This document shows, piece after piece, positions 50,938 to 60,693 of a stretch of 64,000 bases of DNA (position 1 is the stretch's first letter; the number at the start of each line of letters is the position of its first letter). The stretch comes from CAWGGS01 sp046704745 (GTDB lineage: Bacteria; Desulfobacterota; Desulfobulbia; Desulfobulbales; Desulfocapsaceae), in contig JBJKRL010000072.1 in NCBI GenBank assembly GCA_046704745.1, positions 36,494 to 100,493 on the forward strand. The letters are read 5' to 3'. The notes under the pieces were generated by a model. The model was not told the origin of the DNA, did no database searches, and was given only the letters and a program-made list of their open reading frames with translations. Position numbers and translations under genes: made by a program.

Positions 50938-51438
50938 ATGCCGCAAACAGCTGCAGTTTATTGGGAGTCCAAGATCCGGATCTACGGATTCAGGGAGAGG
51001 ACCTCTCTGGCACTGGCCTCCATCATCTTCCCGGAAACGAGGCTCGCCTATTGGGGGCAGGTCCTGCAGAGCCTCTCGCATGGACGAAATTATTTCGATC
51101 TTTCCGTTATGCAGCGACGTAATGGAAAAGAGATGCAATTCTACTTAGTTTTTGAAAGTTCGCCCGATTCTGTCGCATGGTTTTACATCCGGGAGGCGAA
51201 AGAAAATGAGGCGGGGACATCGCTTACTCTTGACTTTCCGGTCGAGATGGTCTCTTTTCATGGACCGCATTTTCAGGATCGCTATGGCCTGGTTCAGGCT
51301 GCTTCTGCTGCCCTGGAATCTGAGAATCTGCCGGTTTTGCTCATGGGCTGTGCCGGTACCAGCATCTCCCTGGTGGTCCCCCAGGGCTGTGCGAAAGCTG
51401 CTGTACGGCTGCTGGGAAAAACCTTTGTCGTGCCGTAA
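50938..51438 (+). CDS. Second ACT-like domain protein
   Basis: 166 residues; ATG 50938 preceded by GAGGAAG. The C-terminal half MVSFHGPHFQDRYGLVQAASAALESENLPVLLMGCAGTSISLVV has the aspartokinase ACT pattern (GPHFxxRYG, then a SxTSIS-like strand, here GTSIS). The N-terminal half (SKIRIYGFRERTSLALASIIF) is also ACT-like but more divergent. It resembles the gene at 50178 in plan though not closely in sequence. No catalytic domain. Confidence 0.6.
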   Translation: MPQTAAVYWESKIRIYGFRERTSLALASIIFPETRLAYWGQVLQSLSHGRNYFDLSVMQRRNGKEMQFYLVFESSPDSVAWFYIREAKENEAGTSLTLDFPVEMVSFHGPHFQDRYGLVQAASAALESENLPVLLMGCAGTSISLVVPQGCAKAAVRLLGKTFVVP

Positions 51439-51482
51439 CGGGGACCGATGTTGCAGGAAAAAGAAAACAGGATGTCGGGAAT

Positions 51483-53006
51483 ATGGTACTGATAGAAAAG
51501 GATTTTGACTGGAGGTTACGGGTCTTCGACTCCATGTCCTTTCCCACCCTTATCTTGAAGCCCGACAAGACCATTATCGCCGCCAACGAGATTTTTCTCC
51601 GGCAGATCAATGAAGATTTATCCAGTACTGTAGGAAAAACCTGCAAAGAGATATTCCGCAAGCATTCTCCATCATTGTATTTCCCCTGTTCGGGCAATGA
51701 ATGTCCGCTTAAGAAGGTTGTCAAATATAAAACCGGTCAGTCGGTGTTGTTGAAGATAAAAAATGCCGGCAATAGAGAACGCTGGGAGGACCGGGTCTTT
51801 TCTCCGATCCTGGGTGATGACGGCGAAGTTAAATACGTTATCGAAAGCTTTCGCGACGTCACCAGGGTCAAGACGTTGGAGAGGATGTACAGCGGTGTCT
51901 GGGAGTTGATCGACAAGGTAGTACAGAGTTCTGTCCAGGCTATCCTTGCCTCCGATCGGAAAGGCTCCATCATCCTGATGAACAATGCAGCCGAGGAACT
52001 GTTCGGCTATTCAGCACAGGACTGCCGGAAGCTTGATATCAGGAACTTTTATCCGGAAGGGACCGCTGTTGAGATAATGAAAAAGCTTAGGGATGAGACC
52101 TACGGTGGCCAGGGGAAACTGCCGTTGACCAAGGTCAATATCGTCACCAAGGACGGCCGGCAGGTACCGGTGGAGATGACGGCAGCCATCATCTATGAGG
52201 ATGATCAGGAGGCGGCCACGGCGGCAATATTTACCGATCTTCGCGAGAGACAGGCCGTGGAAAAGAAGCTGTCGGAGGCCCAACATCAGTTGGTGCAGTC
52301 GGAAAAAATGGCCTCCATGGGCAGACTGGCCGCAGGTGTGGCCCACGAGATCAACAATCCGTTGACCAGCATCCTGCTTTACGGAAATCTGATGTATGAA
52401 AAGATGGATAAGAGCCATCCCATGCACCGGAGTCTGGAGTATATCATTGAGGATGCCCAGCGATGCAAGGAGATCGTCAAAAACCTCCTGGCATACAGCC
52501 GGCAGACGAATCCATCCAAAGGTGTATTCCGGCTGGACAAGCTGGTGGAGGACAGCCTGGGACTCATACATGATCAAAAACTCTTTATGAATATCAGGAT
52601 AAAAAAAGAGATAACCAAAGATTCCATATATATCAATGCCGATAAGAACCAGCTTTGTCAGGTGGTCATTAATCTGATCATAAATGCCATTGATGCCATG
52701 AACGGAAAAGGAACCTTGTACTTTTCTGTCTATGAGAATAAAGAGGCGAAAAAAGCGTATTTAGAGGTTAGCGACACTGGATGCGGGATTTCAGAGGAGA
52801 ATATCTCCAAAATCTTCGATCCGTTCTTTACTACCAAGGAGCTCGGCAAGGGAACCGGCCTGGGGCTGAGCATGGCTTATGGAATAATGAGCGAAAATCA
52901 GGGTCGTATATTTGTTAAGGAGACGGGGCCGAAAGGGACCGTCATTTCGTTGGAGTTGCCGTTGGTGCAGATGTCGACGGAGATACTATTTGATTCGATC
53001 GGATAG
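51483..53006 (+). CDS. PAS-PAS sensor histidine kinase
   Basis: 507 residues, no membrane helix, so cytoplasmic. PAS 1 (about 12-130) with a cysteine group (C70 region, YFPCSGNECPLKKV). PAS 2 (about 145-260, AILASDRKGSIILMNNAAEELFGY). HisKA with phosphoacceptor H288 (GVAHEINNPLTSIL), then N box (NLIINAIDAM), G1 (DTGCGI), F (FDPFFTT) and G2 (GTGLGLSM) of the ATPase domain. Four genes after the receiver protein; likely part of that phosphorelay. Confidence 0.93.
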   Translation: MVLIEKDFDWRLRVFDSMSFPTLILKPDKTIIAANEIFLRQINEDLSSTVGKTCKEIFRKHSPSLYFPCSGNECPLKKVVKYKTGQSVLLKIKNAGNRERWEDRVFSPILGDDGEVKYVIESFRDVTRVKTLERMYSGVWELIDKVVQSSVQAILASDRKGSIILMNNAAEELFGYSAQDCRKLDIRNFYPEGTAVEIMKKLRDETYGGQGKLPLTKVNIVTKDGRQVPVEMTAAIIYEDDQEAATAAIFTDLRERQAVEKKLSEAQHQLVQSEKMASMGRLAAGVAHEINNPLTSILLYGNLMYEKMDKSHPMHRSLEYIIEDAQRCKEIVKNLLAYSRQTNPSKGVFRLDKLVEDSLGLIHDQKLFMNIRIKKEITKDSIYINADKNQLCQVVINLIINAIDAMNGKGTLYFSVYENKEAKKAYLEVSDTGCGISEENISKIFDPFFTTKELGKGTGLGLSMAYGIMSENQGRIFVKETGPKGTVISLELPLVQMSTEILFDSIG

Positions 53007-53024
53007 AGAAGGACCAATTGGAAC

Positions 53025-54494
53025 ATGATTGATGATGTCGTAGAAAACGGTGGCTTTCAGCCACAGATCCTGGTTGTGGATGATGAAGAACGTATTCGAG
53101 AGGGATGCCGCATTGTTCTCTCCGAGCTTGGATTTGCAGTAGACCTTGCCTCTGACGGGGCGCAGGGGTTGCAGATGATCGAGGAGCGGCATTTCGATAT
53201 CATTCTTCTCGATCTGATGATGCCGGCAATTTCCGGATTCGATGTCCTGGCCCGGGTCCGTGATCTGCATCCTGATACGGTGATCATCGTCATCACCGGA
53301 TACGCTACCATTGAGCATTCCATTGAAGCCATGAAAAAAGGGGCCTTCGATTTCATTCCCAAACCTTTCGATCCCGAGCAGTTGCGGGCGGTGGTAGCCA
53401 AGGCCATCAAATATACCCGCGCTCTTCAGGATATCACCGATACCAAATCACGGCTTAAGATGGTGGTGAACCGACTCACCGACGGTGTGATGACCACAGA
53501 CGACCAGAAACGAATCGTTTTAGCAAATCCCGCCTTCCTGCATCTTATGGGGCATCATGGAGAAAGCGTGATCGGACATACTGCGGACCGATGTATTGCC
53601 AATAAGACATTGTCGCAGATGATCGATCAGGCCCTCTCCCTGCCGCTCACCGTATCTCGTGAGATAACAGGAGAAATTGTCCGAAATGGAAAGGATGAAA
53701 AAATCCTCGGCGTGAAGTGCTCGCCTTTTAGGGGCAGAACAGGGCGAAATCTCGGGACAATCACCGTCCTGCACGATATTACGTCCTTGAAAAAAATGGA
53801 CCAGATGAAATCGGATTTCGTCTCCATGGTATCCCACGAGATTCGTAATCCAATGAACTCGCTGCTAATGCAGATCAAGATCATCCTCGACGGACTTGCC
53901 GGAAATGTTACCGACAAGCAGCGGGAGATCCTGGAACGGGCTTCGGGCAAGATTCTGAATTTGAATAATATGGTCTCGGAACTCCTCGACCTGGCCCGCA
54001 TAGAATCCGGGCTTATTACACATGAAAAAGAGGCTGTGGATATGAAGGCTCTACTTGCCGAGCAGGTTCATTTTCATGAGGCTTCTGCCCGGGAAAAAGA
54101 CATAGTTCTTCAGCTCACTGCAGCAGGGTCCCTGCCGTCTATTTCAGCCGACCGTCGAGGTCTGGACGAGGTTTTTTCAAACCTGATTACCAATGCCATC
54201 AAATACTCCCCATCAGGCTCCGCGATATCATTGACGGCCGTGCTGGAAAACGATTATATAAAGGTCAGGGTCATCGACACCGGATACGGTATCCCTGAAG
54301 AGGACATCGACAGGATATTCGACAGGTTTTATCGGGTAAAGGACTGCCGAACCAGGGAGATTAACGGTACCGGCCTGGGATTGGCCATTGTCAAGAGTAT
54401 TATCGAAGCCCATCATGGCAGGATTAAAGTGAAGAGTTGTTCGGGGAAGGGTACGACCTTCACAGTGATTATGCCGGTTGCAGATATTGCTTGA
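53025..54494 (+). CDS. Receiver-PAS-histidine kinase hybrid
   Basis: 489 residues. N-terminal receiver with D19/D20 and phosphoacceptor D63 (LLDLMMP), T in ITGYAT, K in IPKPFD. PAS (about 145-255, VVNRLTDGVMTTDDQKRIVLANPAFLHLMG). HisKA with H271 (MVSHEIRNPMNSLL), then N box (NLITNAIKYSP), DTGYGIPEEDIDRIFDRFYR and GTGLGLAIVKSI. The receiver is in front of the kinase, unlike most hybrids, so it may control kinase activity by input from the 51483 kinase 18 bp upstream. Confidence 0.93.
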   Translation: MIDDVVENGGFQPQILVVDDEERIREGCRIVLSELGFAVDLASDGAQGLQMIEERHFDIILLDLMMPAISGFDVLARVRDLHPDTVIIVITGYATIEHSIEAMKKGAFDFIPKPFDPEQLRAVVAKAIKYTRALQDITDTKSRLKMVVNRLTDGVMTTDDQKRIVLANPAFLHLMGHHGESVIGHTADRCIANKTLSQMIDQALSLPLTVSREITGEIVRNGKDEKILGVKCSPFRGRTGRNLGTITVLHDITSLKKMDQMKSDFVSMVSHEIRNPMNSLLMQIKIILDGLAGNVTDKQREILERASGKILNLNNMVSELLDLARIESGLITHEKEAVDMKALLAEQVHFHEASAREKDIVLQLTAAGSLPSISADRRGLDEVFSNLITNAIKYSPSGSAISLTAVLENDYIKVRVIDTGYGIPEEDIDRIFDRFYRVKDCRTREINGTGLGLAIVKSIIEAHHGRIKVKSCSGKGTTFTVIMPVADIA

Positions 54495-54719
54495 GACGTT
54501 GTATTTTTGAGCGCTGGCCCGGATTTGTCAGGAACACTGTGTCAATTTGTCTTCACTCCAGGCAGTGCCATTTCCTTGACATTTGGCAAGGGACATAGCT
54601 TACTTCCTATCGGAGTTAACGCTTACCTGCCCATTGCCAAAAACTTCGAACCTGACGCCGCCTGAATAGATGAGAAATCCGGGCTATCTCATCATAAGTT
54701 CGTTTAAAGATTCGGAGTG
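54495..54719. other. Intergenic gap with repeat copies
   Basis: A copy of the TTCGAACCTGA...GATGAGAAATCCGGGCTA repeat is at 54645-54688. A further stretch, TATCGGAGTTAACGCTTACC (about 54608-54627), resembles CTCCG and GGTAAGC pieces of other elements. No gene. Confidence 0.55.
54645..54688. repeat. Dispersed repeat, GATGAGAAATCCGGGCTA family
   Basis: TTCGAACCTGACGCCGCC then GATGAGAAATCCGGGCTA, nearly matching positions 30-72. It has the same core as the hairpin at 61397-61450. Confidence 0.65.
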
Positions 54720-55523
54720 TTACACATTTTTCATTGAGACCGCCTTGAAAAATGTGTAGCAAAAGACCCCGTCGTCTTCCATTGTTCTGTAAAGAGCTCT
54801 GATTCCCTCATCAAATATTTTCTCACTGATCAGACCGGATTGTATGGAGGGTGTTCTGATCCCTTCAATCATTGCCGTGAAGGTATTTTGGGTAAATCCC
54901 TCTATGAGGTTGGGTTTGCTTGAATCAACATAAACCATCCGGGGAGAAACTTTGATTGGATCAAACCCTGCTCTTTTCAGGAGGGGGTAGAGTTCTCTTC
55001 CTATGTTGGCATTCCCTCCAGCCTGCTTCTGCAACTCGACCTGGCATTGAATTGCTTTGTGTGCCTCTATACTGTCAGGGTAAAAATACGTCGAACCGTG
55101 ATCTCCTTCAATGACTGTGATGGTGCCGCCGACCTTGAGGAGTTTTTTTAGGTTGCACAATGCTTCCAGAGGGTTAGCCAGGTGTTCAAGGACAAAACAG
55201 AGGAAGAGGTGATCGAATGATTCGTTTTCAAACGGGAGCTTGAAAATGTCGCCCTGTTGAAAATGCACATTTGTTAGTCCTTCTCTCTCAATTGTTTCTT
55301 GAGCCTTTCGAAGAGAAATTTCAGAAATATCTACGGAGGTGAAAAGGGTGCGGGGACTAGTTCTTGCCAATGTTACAGTCTGGGCACCAACCCCGCATCC
55401 CGCCTCGAGAACTCTGCTTCCGGCAGGGTAAACGGTATCGGAATGAAGAAGTTGCACAAGAGTGGAAGCCTGGTCCTGTAATCGAATGTTTTCCCTCGGG
55501 TCGTATCCGTGTACGTATTTCAT
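54720..55523 (-). CDS. SAM-dependent class I methyltransferase
   Basis: 267 residues. The Rossmann-type methyltransferase motif I is VLEAGCGVGAQTVTLA (about residue 40), the acidic ribose-binding residue lies in TSVDISEISLRKAQ, motif II FQQGDIFKLPFENESFDHLFLCFVLEHL, and LLKVGGTITVIEGDHG follows. The substrate is unknown; the C-terminal half carries a variable substrate domain (SPRMVYVDSSKPNLIEGF). It is transcribed toward the kinase operon and has no clear operon partner. Confidence 0.9.
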   Translation of the reverse strand: MKYVHGYDPRENIRLQDQASTLVQLLHSDTVYPAGSRVLEAGCGVGAQTVTLARTSPRTLFTSVDISEISLRKAQETIEREGLTNVHFQQGDIFKLPFENESFDHLFLCFVLEHLANPLEALCNLKKLLKVGGTITVIEGDHGSTYFYPDSIEAHKAIQCQVELQKQAGGNANIGRELYPLLKRAGFDPIKVSPRMVYVDSSKPNLIEGFTQNTFTAMIEGIRTPSIQSGLISEKIFDEGIRALYRTMEDDGVFCYTFFKAVSMKNV

Positions 55524-55907
55524 GTGGTATTTTAATGAGTTAGCAAAGGTAATGGAAGAAGGCTATAATATTATCAAAATGCCGTTGTTCAATCACGACC
55601 TACAATAAGTATTTTGTCTTCGGTTTTCCAGTAAAGAATCTTAGCCGGCCGTTACGGATTGAGATGGTCTGCGGGACAAGAATACTCATCCTTTCTTGAG
55701 ATTCTCCCGGGTATGCCAAGACATAAAATATCGGGTAAAAGCGTGTTGTTCAGGTGTCGTTTTACACCCTGATGTTGTATGAACATCGGAGAAAATAACG
55801 CAATATTCAAGAGAACTGCTGGTTAGACGATTTCTTTCCTATTAAATTCGCATTCCATCGGCTATAATATTCTTTTAGGGGGAAATCTTATCAAGGATGG
55901 GGGAAAC
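55524..55907. other. Intergenic region, no recognised gene
   Basis: 384 bp between the divergent methyltransferase and PilZ genes. It is AT-rich without a clear promoter motif, RNA or repeat. Confidence 0.4.
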
Positions 55908-56231
55908 ATGGAAAAAAGAAAACATCCGCGCATAAAGTTAAACAACCTTTCCATTGATGTTTCCGACGGGACTAATGTCTGCCAGGGGACTGTTGCGGAC
56001 ATTTCATTATTCGGTATACGAATCAATGAGATACCGAAGAAGCTGAATGTTAAGGCTCCAATAATGAAAGTCGTCCTTTCAGAGAAGAATAAGCTTTTCA
56101 AAATGGATGTCACTCCACGCTGGCATCTTGAAGAGGGCGACAAAACATCAATGGGTGTGAAAATCCTCAACACCTCATGGAGTTGGACCGATTACATAAT
56201 AAAACATGATATAATGTCTGTATTGAACTAA
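55908..56231 (+). CDS. PilZ-domain protein
   Basis: 107 residues. Starts MEKRKHPRIKL (RxxxR motif) and later has VADISLFGIRI ((D/N)xSxxG). The end, SWSWTDYIIKHD, parallels PWRWKEFVMKHE of the PilZ protein at 32965. It is a predicted c-di-GMP receptor and lies near the diguanylate cyclase and HD-GYP genes, so local c-di-GMP signalling is plausible. Confidence 0.85.
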   Translation: MEKRKHPRIKLNNLSIDVSDGTNVCQGTVADISLFGIRINEIPKKLNVKAPIMKVVLSEKNKLFKMDVTPRWHLEEGDKTSMGVKILNTSWSWTDYIIKHDIMSVLN

Positions 56232-56608
56232 GAGATATTTCAGGAGTTGTACATAGTGACATACGTGCGATCCATCTCACCATGCCGTGTCGCTCGCTGT
56301 GGTGCCTGCTCACGTACTATATCTATGCCGCGTGGGCTCCTCGATCGGCCCCTTGTCTAATGAACTCCTCACACGTATGCCGCCGCTATGCATAGTTCTC
56401 ACTATCCTCCCTTCCAACTCCTGCCGAGCATTCTTTTGCCTTCCCATGGGATAAGCGTCTCAACTGTGACCTGCGAATGAAATTAGCCATCCCATCATTT
56501 GAAGCTGGAGGTAAATTTCCAGTATCACAAGAGGCAAGCAAATCCCGACTCTATTGATGTACTAAGGAAAAGTCTGAGGTCGAAAGGTACAGATCCTGAT
56601 GTTCTTTA
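56232..56608. other. Intergenic region, no recognised gene
   Basis: 377 bp between the convergent PilZ and diguanylate cyclase genes. No obvious terminator hairpin, repeat or RNA was recognised. Confidence 0.4.
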
Positions 56609-58423
56609 TTACTGGATTGTTGGGAAACCAAAAACTCCCGCATTATCGAGAAAGACGACTTGATTGCGTCCTTTGGCCTTCGCCTCGTAGAGAGCCCTAT
56701 CGGCCCGGCCAACAATGTCTTCCTTGGTGTCGTCTTTGCTATAGGCAGCAACACCAAAACTTGCCGTCTGACGGACCACGTGGGGGAATGAGTGAATTTC
56801 AATACTTTCCCGGAGCTTTTGAGCGATATTGGCCGATTCTTTGAGAGTGGTTTGCGGGCAAAGTATCAAGAACTCTTCTCCTCCCCATCGGCCGACAGTA
56901 TCGACCGCCCGAACATTTTTCAAAAGGAGGCTCGCGATTTCCTGAAGAACGGTATCACCAACCTGGTGGCCGAAGGTATCGTTGACATGTTTGAATTTGT
57001 CGATATCGAGAAGGACGACGGACAAGGGAATACCATAGCGTTTGGCCTGTTTGATCTCGTACTCGAAGACCTCATCCAATTTCAGACGGTTATATAGACC
57101 TGTCAGCTTATCCGTGATGGAGAGTTTTTCTACTCGTTTTTGATCGCTAATATCGGTTTGGATGCTTCGATACCCGATTTTTTCTCCGGATTCGTTTACA
57201 ATAGGCTCGATTATGATTTCAACCCAATAAATGCTTCCGTCTATTGTTTTGTTTTTTAACTGTCCTTGCCATTTCCCGGTTTTCTCCAGTCTCAACCATA
57301 ATTTCTCAAAAAGTTCCTGAGGCATGTCTTTATGGTGGATGATTCGATAATTCTGGCCGGTCAGCTCCCTTAACGTATACCCTGTTAGTTTGCAAAAAGC
57401 CTTCGATGCATAGGTGATGGCACCTGAAAGGTCGGTTTCGGTTAACATGATATGCTGATCTATCATCGCGCGTTGCTCCAGCAGTGTTTTATTGGTGCGT
57501 TCGAGTAGATGTGTTTTATCGGCAAGTTCCGAATGTACTGAGTTGAATTCGGATATCAACATGCCCAACTCGTCAGTGCTTCCCTCGGCTGCAGTACTCA
57601 ACTGCAGAAACTCGCCCTTGGATTTCTTTATCTGTCTTGTAACATTCCTGATAACCTTGATAATCCTCTGATGCAGTATCAGAAAAACCAAAATATTTGT
57701 CAGAAAAAAAATACCGATGGTTGCCTCAACCAACCGATTGTAGATGTTCGTTTTCCTCAAAAGTGAGCTGATTATGTCAAGTGAACGGTCGTTTAACATG
57801 ACGATAAACTCGTCGATAGGCTTCATGATCTTCTGTTTGGCAAGGAAATACGCATGGGAGTATAAAAGTGAGATGGCGTATTGCTGATCAGGGTGTTTTT
57901 GAGCGGAAAACTGCCCGATCTTGTCTTTGAACTTGCCTTCCATAGCGTTAAAAGCTTCAACTTCAAGGTGTACGAGATCATCTGAATTCTGATAAGATTC
58001 TCTCAGCTTGGCTCTTTCATCTTTGGAATAAGGGAGATCCTGCATAATAGTTTCCAGCGAGAGGGGCTTTCCTGCAGGGTGGAGCTGGGAACGCAGTGGT
58101 TCCAGATAATCCCAGTAAATGCTCTCATAGTGGATTGGCCGCGGTGCTTTGCCGTTTCTGATATCGAGCACCTGAAAGAAGTCTTCTCTGTACTTCTTGT
58201 CTCCTGTAATAACATAGGTGCGGGAAAGTCGGGTCAGGTCTTCGGAGCTTTGTCGGAGTTGATTTGCTGCCTGCATCATGGCAAATCGCTGAGTTTCAAA
58301 TGCGGTCAATTCTTCCTGTACATTAATGTTGATCTGAAGGAAATAGACGACCAAGACCATTAAAATGGATTCCAATGCCACAATGATGAGAAAAAGATTA
58401 CTGAGATCAAAGGGTTTCTTCAT
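56609..58423 (-). CDS. Membrane-bound PAS-GGDEF diguanylate cyclase
   Basis: 604 residues. ATG 58423 is chosen over a TTG 33 bases upstream. One transmembrane helix at about 8-28, a periplasmic sensor region to about 225, a second helix around 225-245, then a HAMP-like linker. A PAS domain (about 310-420) includes TETDLSGAITYASKAFCKLTGYT and YRIIHHKDMPQELFEKLW. The GGDEF domain has GRWGGEEFLILCP, the active GGEEF, and RAVD five residues before it, the inhibitory RxxD site. Predicted to make c-di-GMP in response to a signal. Confidence 0.92.
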   Translation of the reverse strand: MKKPFDLSNLFLIIVALESILMVLVVYFLQININVQEELTAFETQRFAMMQAANQLRQSSEDLTRLSRTYVITGDKKYREDFFQVLDIRNGKAPRPIHYESIYWDYLEPLRSQLHPAGKPLSLETIMQDLPYSKDERAKLRESYQNSDDLVHLEVEAFNAMEGKFKDKIGQFSAQKHPDQQYAISLLYSHAYFLAKQKIMKPIDEFIVMLNDRSLDIISSLLRKTNIYNRLVEATIGIFFLTNILVFLILHQRIIKVIRNVTRQIKKSKGEFLQLSTAAEGSTDELGMLISEFNSVHSELADKTHLLERTNKTLLEQRAMIDQHIMLTETDLSGAITYASKAFCKLTGYTLRELTGQNYRIIHHKDMPQELFEKLWLRLEKTGKWQGQLKNKTIDGSIYWVEIIIEPIVNESGEKIGYRSIQTDISDQKRVEKLSITDKLTGLYNRLKLDEVFEYEIKQAKRYGIPLSVVLLDIDKFKHVNDTFGHQVGDTVLQEIASLLLKNVRAVDTVGRWGGEEFLILCPQTTLKESANIAQKLRESIEIHSFPHVVRQTASFGVAAYSKDDTKEDIVGRADRALYEAKAKGRNQVVFLDNAGVFGFPTIQ

Positions 58424-58860
58424 GAAGCTACCGCCGCCAAAAGTCCTTGATTTCAATAGGGAGTATCTAATATTGTGGAAGTGATGTCATCAGTAACGTT
58501 TTGGGTTATCGTCTTTTTTTATGATATACCCAATTAAGTGATAAGGTACAGACTTTTGTTGTTTTTCTCTTGTCCCTTCGCACCCGGCAGAACGACAGGC
58601 GCAACAGCAATCTGAGATCCGGCACAGAGATCGGTAAGCCTGTATCAGAAGAAGATGTTTTGATACCGATAAGGGTGTCATTAAAATCAGAAGAAATATG
58701 TTCTATCAACAAATTCCAGCCTGGTATTTGTAACCATGTGTGATATGATACTATATGTTGGGGTATCTAATTTATAGCGATCTAGAACATTGTCGGAAAC
58801 GACATATAGCTTCGCGTGGTAGTCAAAAGGATGCGCGGATTTTGATCTTCCTGAAAGTAT
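58424..58860. other. Intergenic region between divergent genes
   Basis: About 440 bp between the diguanylate cyclase and the receiver-like protein. Frames here are short and overlap both strands without good starts. Nothing else was recognised. Confidence 0.4.
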
Positions 58861-59436
58861 ATGGAAAATATAAAAGTATACGGAAAGAATGCCCTCGATA
58901 TTTTTCCCGACCTTCTTGTCAAAAAACCGCAGAAAAAAGATAGGAAAGAGGTAAAGCCTCCGGAACCGCCCGACATTAGTTGGCTTTACCAAGGCGATAA
59001 AGATGGTGGGACGGATACGTACGAAAATGCTCCATCTGCTCTTGTCCTGATTTCGCAGGATAAAACAAAAGTCCTGGTAGAAAAGATACTAGAAAAATTA
59101 GGTTTTCGGGTCGACAAGGTTTTGTCGGTGACGGATGCCCTGCAAAAAATACAATCATTTGATTATCCCCTGATCATAAATAACATCGACTCTTCCAGTA
59201 AAAACGAGATTCACGACTATATCTGTCATTTGCCGTCGATGAGGAGAAGGATGATTTATTATGTCCTTGTCGGTTCACATTTGCATACGATGTATAATTT
59301 AGAGGCCTTAAGCTTAAGTGCCAATATGGTGATAAACGACAGCGATCTTAAACATTTATTTGTAGTTCTTAAAAAAGGATTTGTTGATTACGAAAATCTT
59401 TTCGGTCCTTTGATAGAAGCCTTTCGGATGAAATAG
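58861..59436 (+). CDS. Receiver-like protein without phosphoacceptor pattern
   Basis: 191 residues. A basic, proline-rich N-terminal 40 residues (VKKPQKKDRKEVKPPEPPD) leads to a domain from about residue 58 that follows the receiver fold: SALVLISQDKTKVLVEKILEKLGFRVDKVLSVTDALQKIQSFDYPLIINNID. The acidic pair and phosphoacceptor aspartate of true receivers are not clear. The C terminus (YENLFGPLIEAFRMK) is characteristic but unnamed. It may be a pseudo-receiver adaptor. The weak start site makes the first residues uncertain. Confidence 0.6.
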   Translation: MENIKVYGKNALDIFPDLLVKKPQKKDRKEVKPPEPPDISWLYQGDKDGGTDTYENAPSALVLISQDKTKVLVEKILEKLGFRVDKVLSVTDALQKIQSFDYPLIINNIDSSSKNEIHDYICHLPSMRRRMIYYVLVGSHLHTMYNLEALSLSANMVINDSDLKHLFVVLKKGFVDYENLFGPLIEAFRMK

Positions 59437-59466
59437 CTAATGTAAAAACCGTCAGAGATCACGGCG

Positions 59467-60693
59467 CTAGTTTCGTGTGCCTTGGGTGATTAATTTCTTG
59501 AGCAGCTGTTGGGGGGTTAGGCCGAATTTTTTGGGATCTCCATAACTTACTATTGTGTTATTGGTTTTTGAAAGATCAAGTTTATGAGGTTGTAAACGCT
59601 TGTTTCTTTTTTCATCAAAGAGAAGGTAGACTACAGGCAATAAGATGTCATCGTTCAGGCTGGTGACCACTCCGCTTCTCCCGTCATCCAATACGACACA
59701 TGATCCCACCGGGTACACGCCGAGGCACTGAATGAAATGATTGGCCAGGTCCCTGTCGAAAAGCATATCCCTCCCTTCGTATATCATTTGCAGACCTGTA
59801 ACCATATCTACACCGGATTTATAACAACGTTCGGAGGTGATAGCATCGAAGACATCGCAGATACTGGCAATTTGCGCACCGAAACTGATATCTTTCCCTT
59901 TCAGCCCCTTGGGATAACCCGTGCCATCGAATCTCTCATGATGATGGAGAGCGATATCGTAGCATTCAAAAGGCAATCCTTCGGTTTTCTGCAGGAGATC
60001 CACTGAATATTCCACATGTCGTTGTATCGCATGGTATTCTTCCACACTGAGTTTCCTCGGTTTTTTCAAAATGTGTTCAGGAACGAGCATCTTCCCTATA
60101 TCGTGAAACAGGGCACCAACCGCTAAATTCAGGGTTTCATGATTTGGCGTCTGCAAATAATGACACAAATTGAGAACGAGGGAACTGACGCTGATCGAAT
60201 GATACAGAGTATATTCGTCCTTATCACGGATGCGTGTCAGTAAAAGGAGGGCATCGCGGTTTCTCTTTATTGAGTCCCGCATCCTATTTGCGAGATCATA
60301 GGTTTCATTAACATCAGGTGCTTCGCCTTCTTTGATTTGGTGATGAACCTTCTCGATGAGTTTGACGGCATCATTTGTGATCCTCTTTGCCGATGGCAGT
60401 TCCTGAACAAGCGACACCTCCGGTTTTGGTGGTCTACCTGTTTGGGCAATTTTCGATATCGCCTTGTCCGCCTCTCTCTTTACCTGCTTAAGTGTTCTTG
60501 ATTTTTCGACATCGAGACCTTTTTCCGTGTCGATATAAACTTCTTTTATGCCCCATGCTTTCAGGATATTCAGCGTATATTCGCTTCGAATAAGGGTCTT
60601 TTCAATATAAAGATTTTCACTGTTCCAATCGCAGTTAAAGTCATGGACATAAACTCCGATTTTAAGATCATTGACATTGACTTTCTTTATCAT
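59467..60693 (-). CDS. HD-GYP c-di-GMP phosphodiesterase
   Basis: 408 residues. N-terminal DUF3391-like domain (VNVNDLKIGVYVHDFNCDWNSE). HD-GYP domain from about residue 160: YHSISVSSLVLNLC, HDIGKMLVPEHILKKPRKLS, and HHERFDGTGYPKGLKG, the GYP motif. It hydrolyses c-di-GMP to GMP. It is convergent with the receiver-like gene (31 bp between them) and near the diguanylate cyclase, so local opposing activities are encoded. Confidence 0.93.
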   Translation of the reverse strand: MIKKVNVNDLKIGVYVHDFNCDWNSENLYIEKTLIRSEYTLNILKAWGIKEVYIDTEKGLDVEKSRTLKQVKREADKAISKIAQTGRPPKPEVSLVQELPSAKRITNDAVKLIEKVHHQIKEGEAPDVNETYDLANRMRDSIKRNRDALLLLTRIRDKDEYTLYHSISVSSLVLNLCHYLQTPNHETLNLAVGALFHDIGKMLVPEHILKKPRKLSVEEYHAIQRHVEYSVDLLQKTEGLPFECYDIALHHHERFDGTGYPKGLKGKDISFGAQIASICDVFDAITSERCYKSGVDMVTGLQMIYEGRDMLFDRDLANHFIQCLGVYPVGSCVVLDDGRSGVVTSLNDDILLPVVYLLFDEKRNKRLQPHKLDLSKTNNTIVSYGDPKKFGLTPQQLLKKLITQGTRN

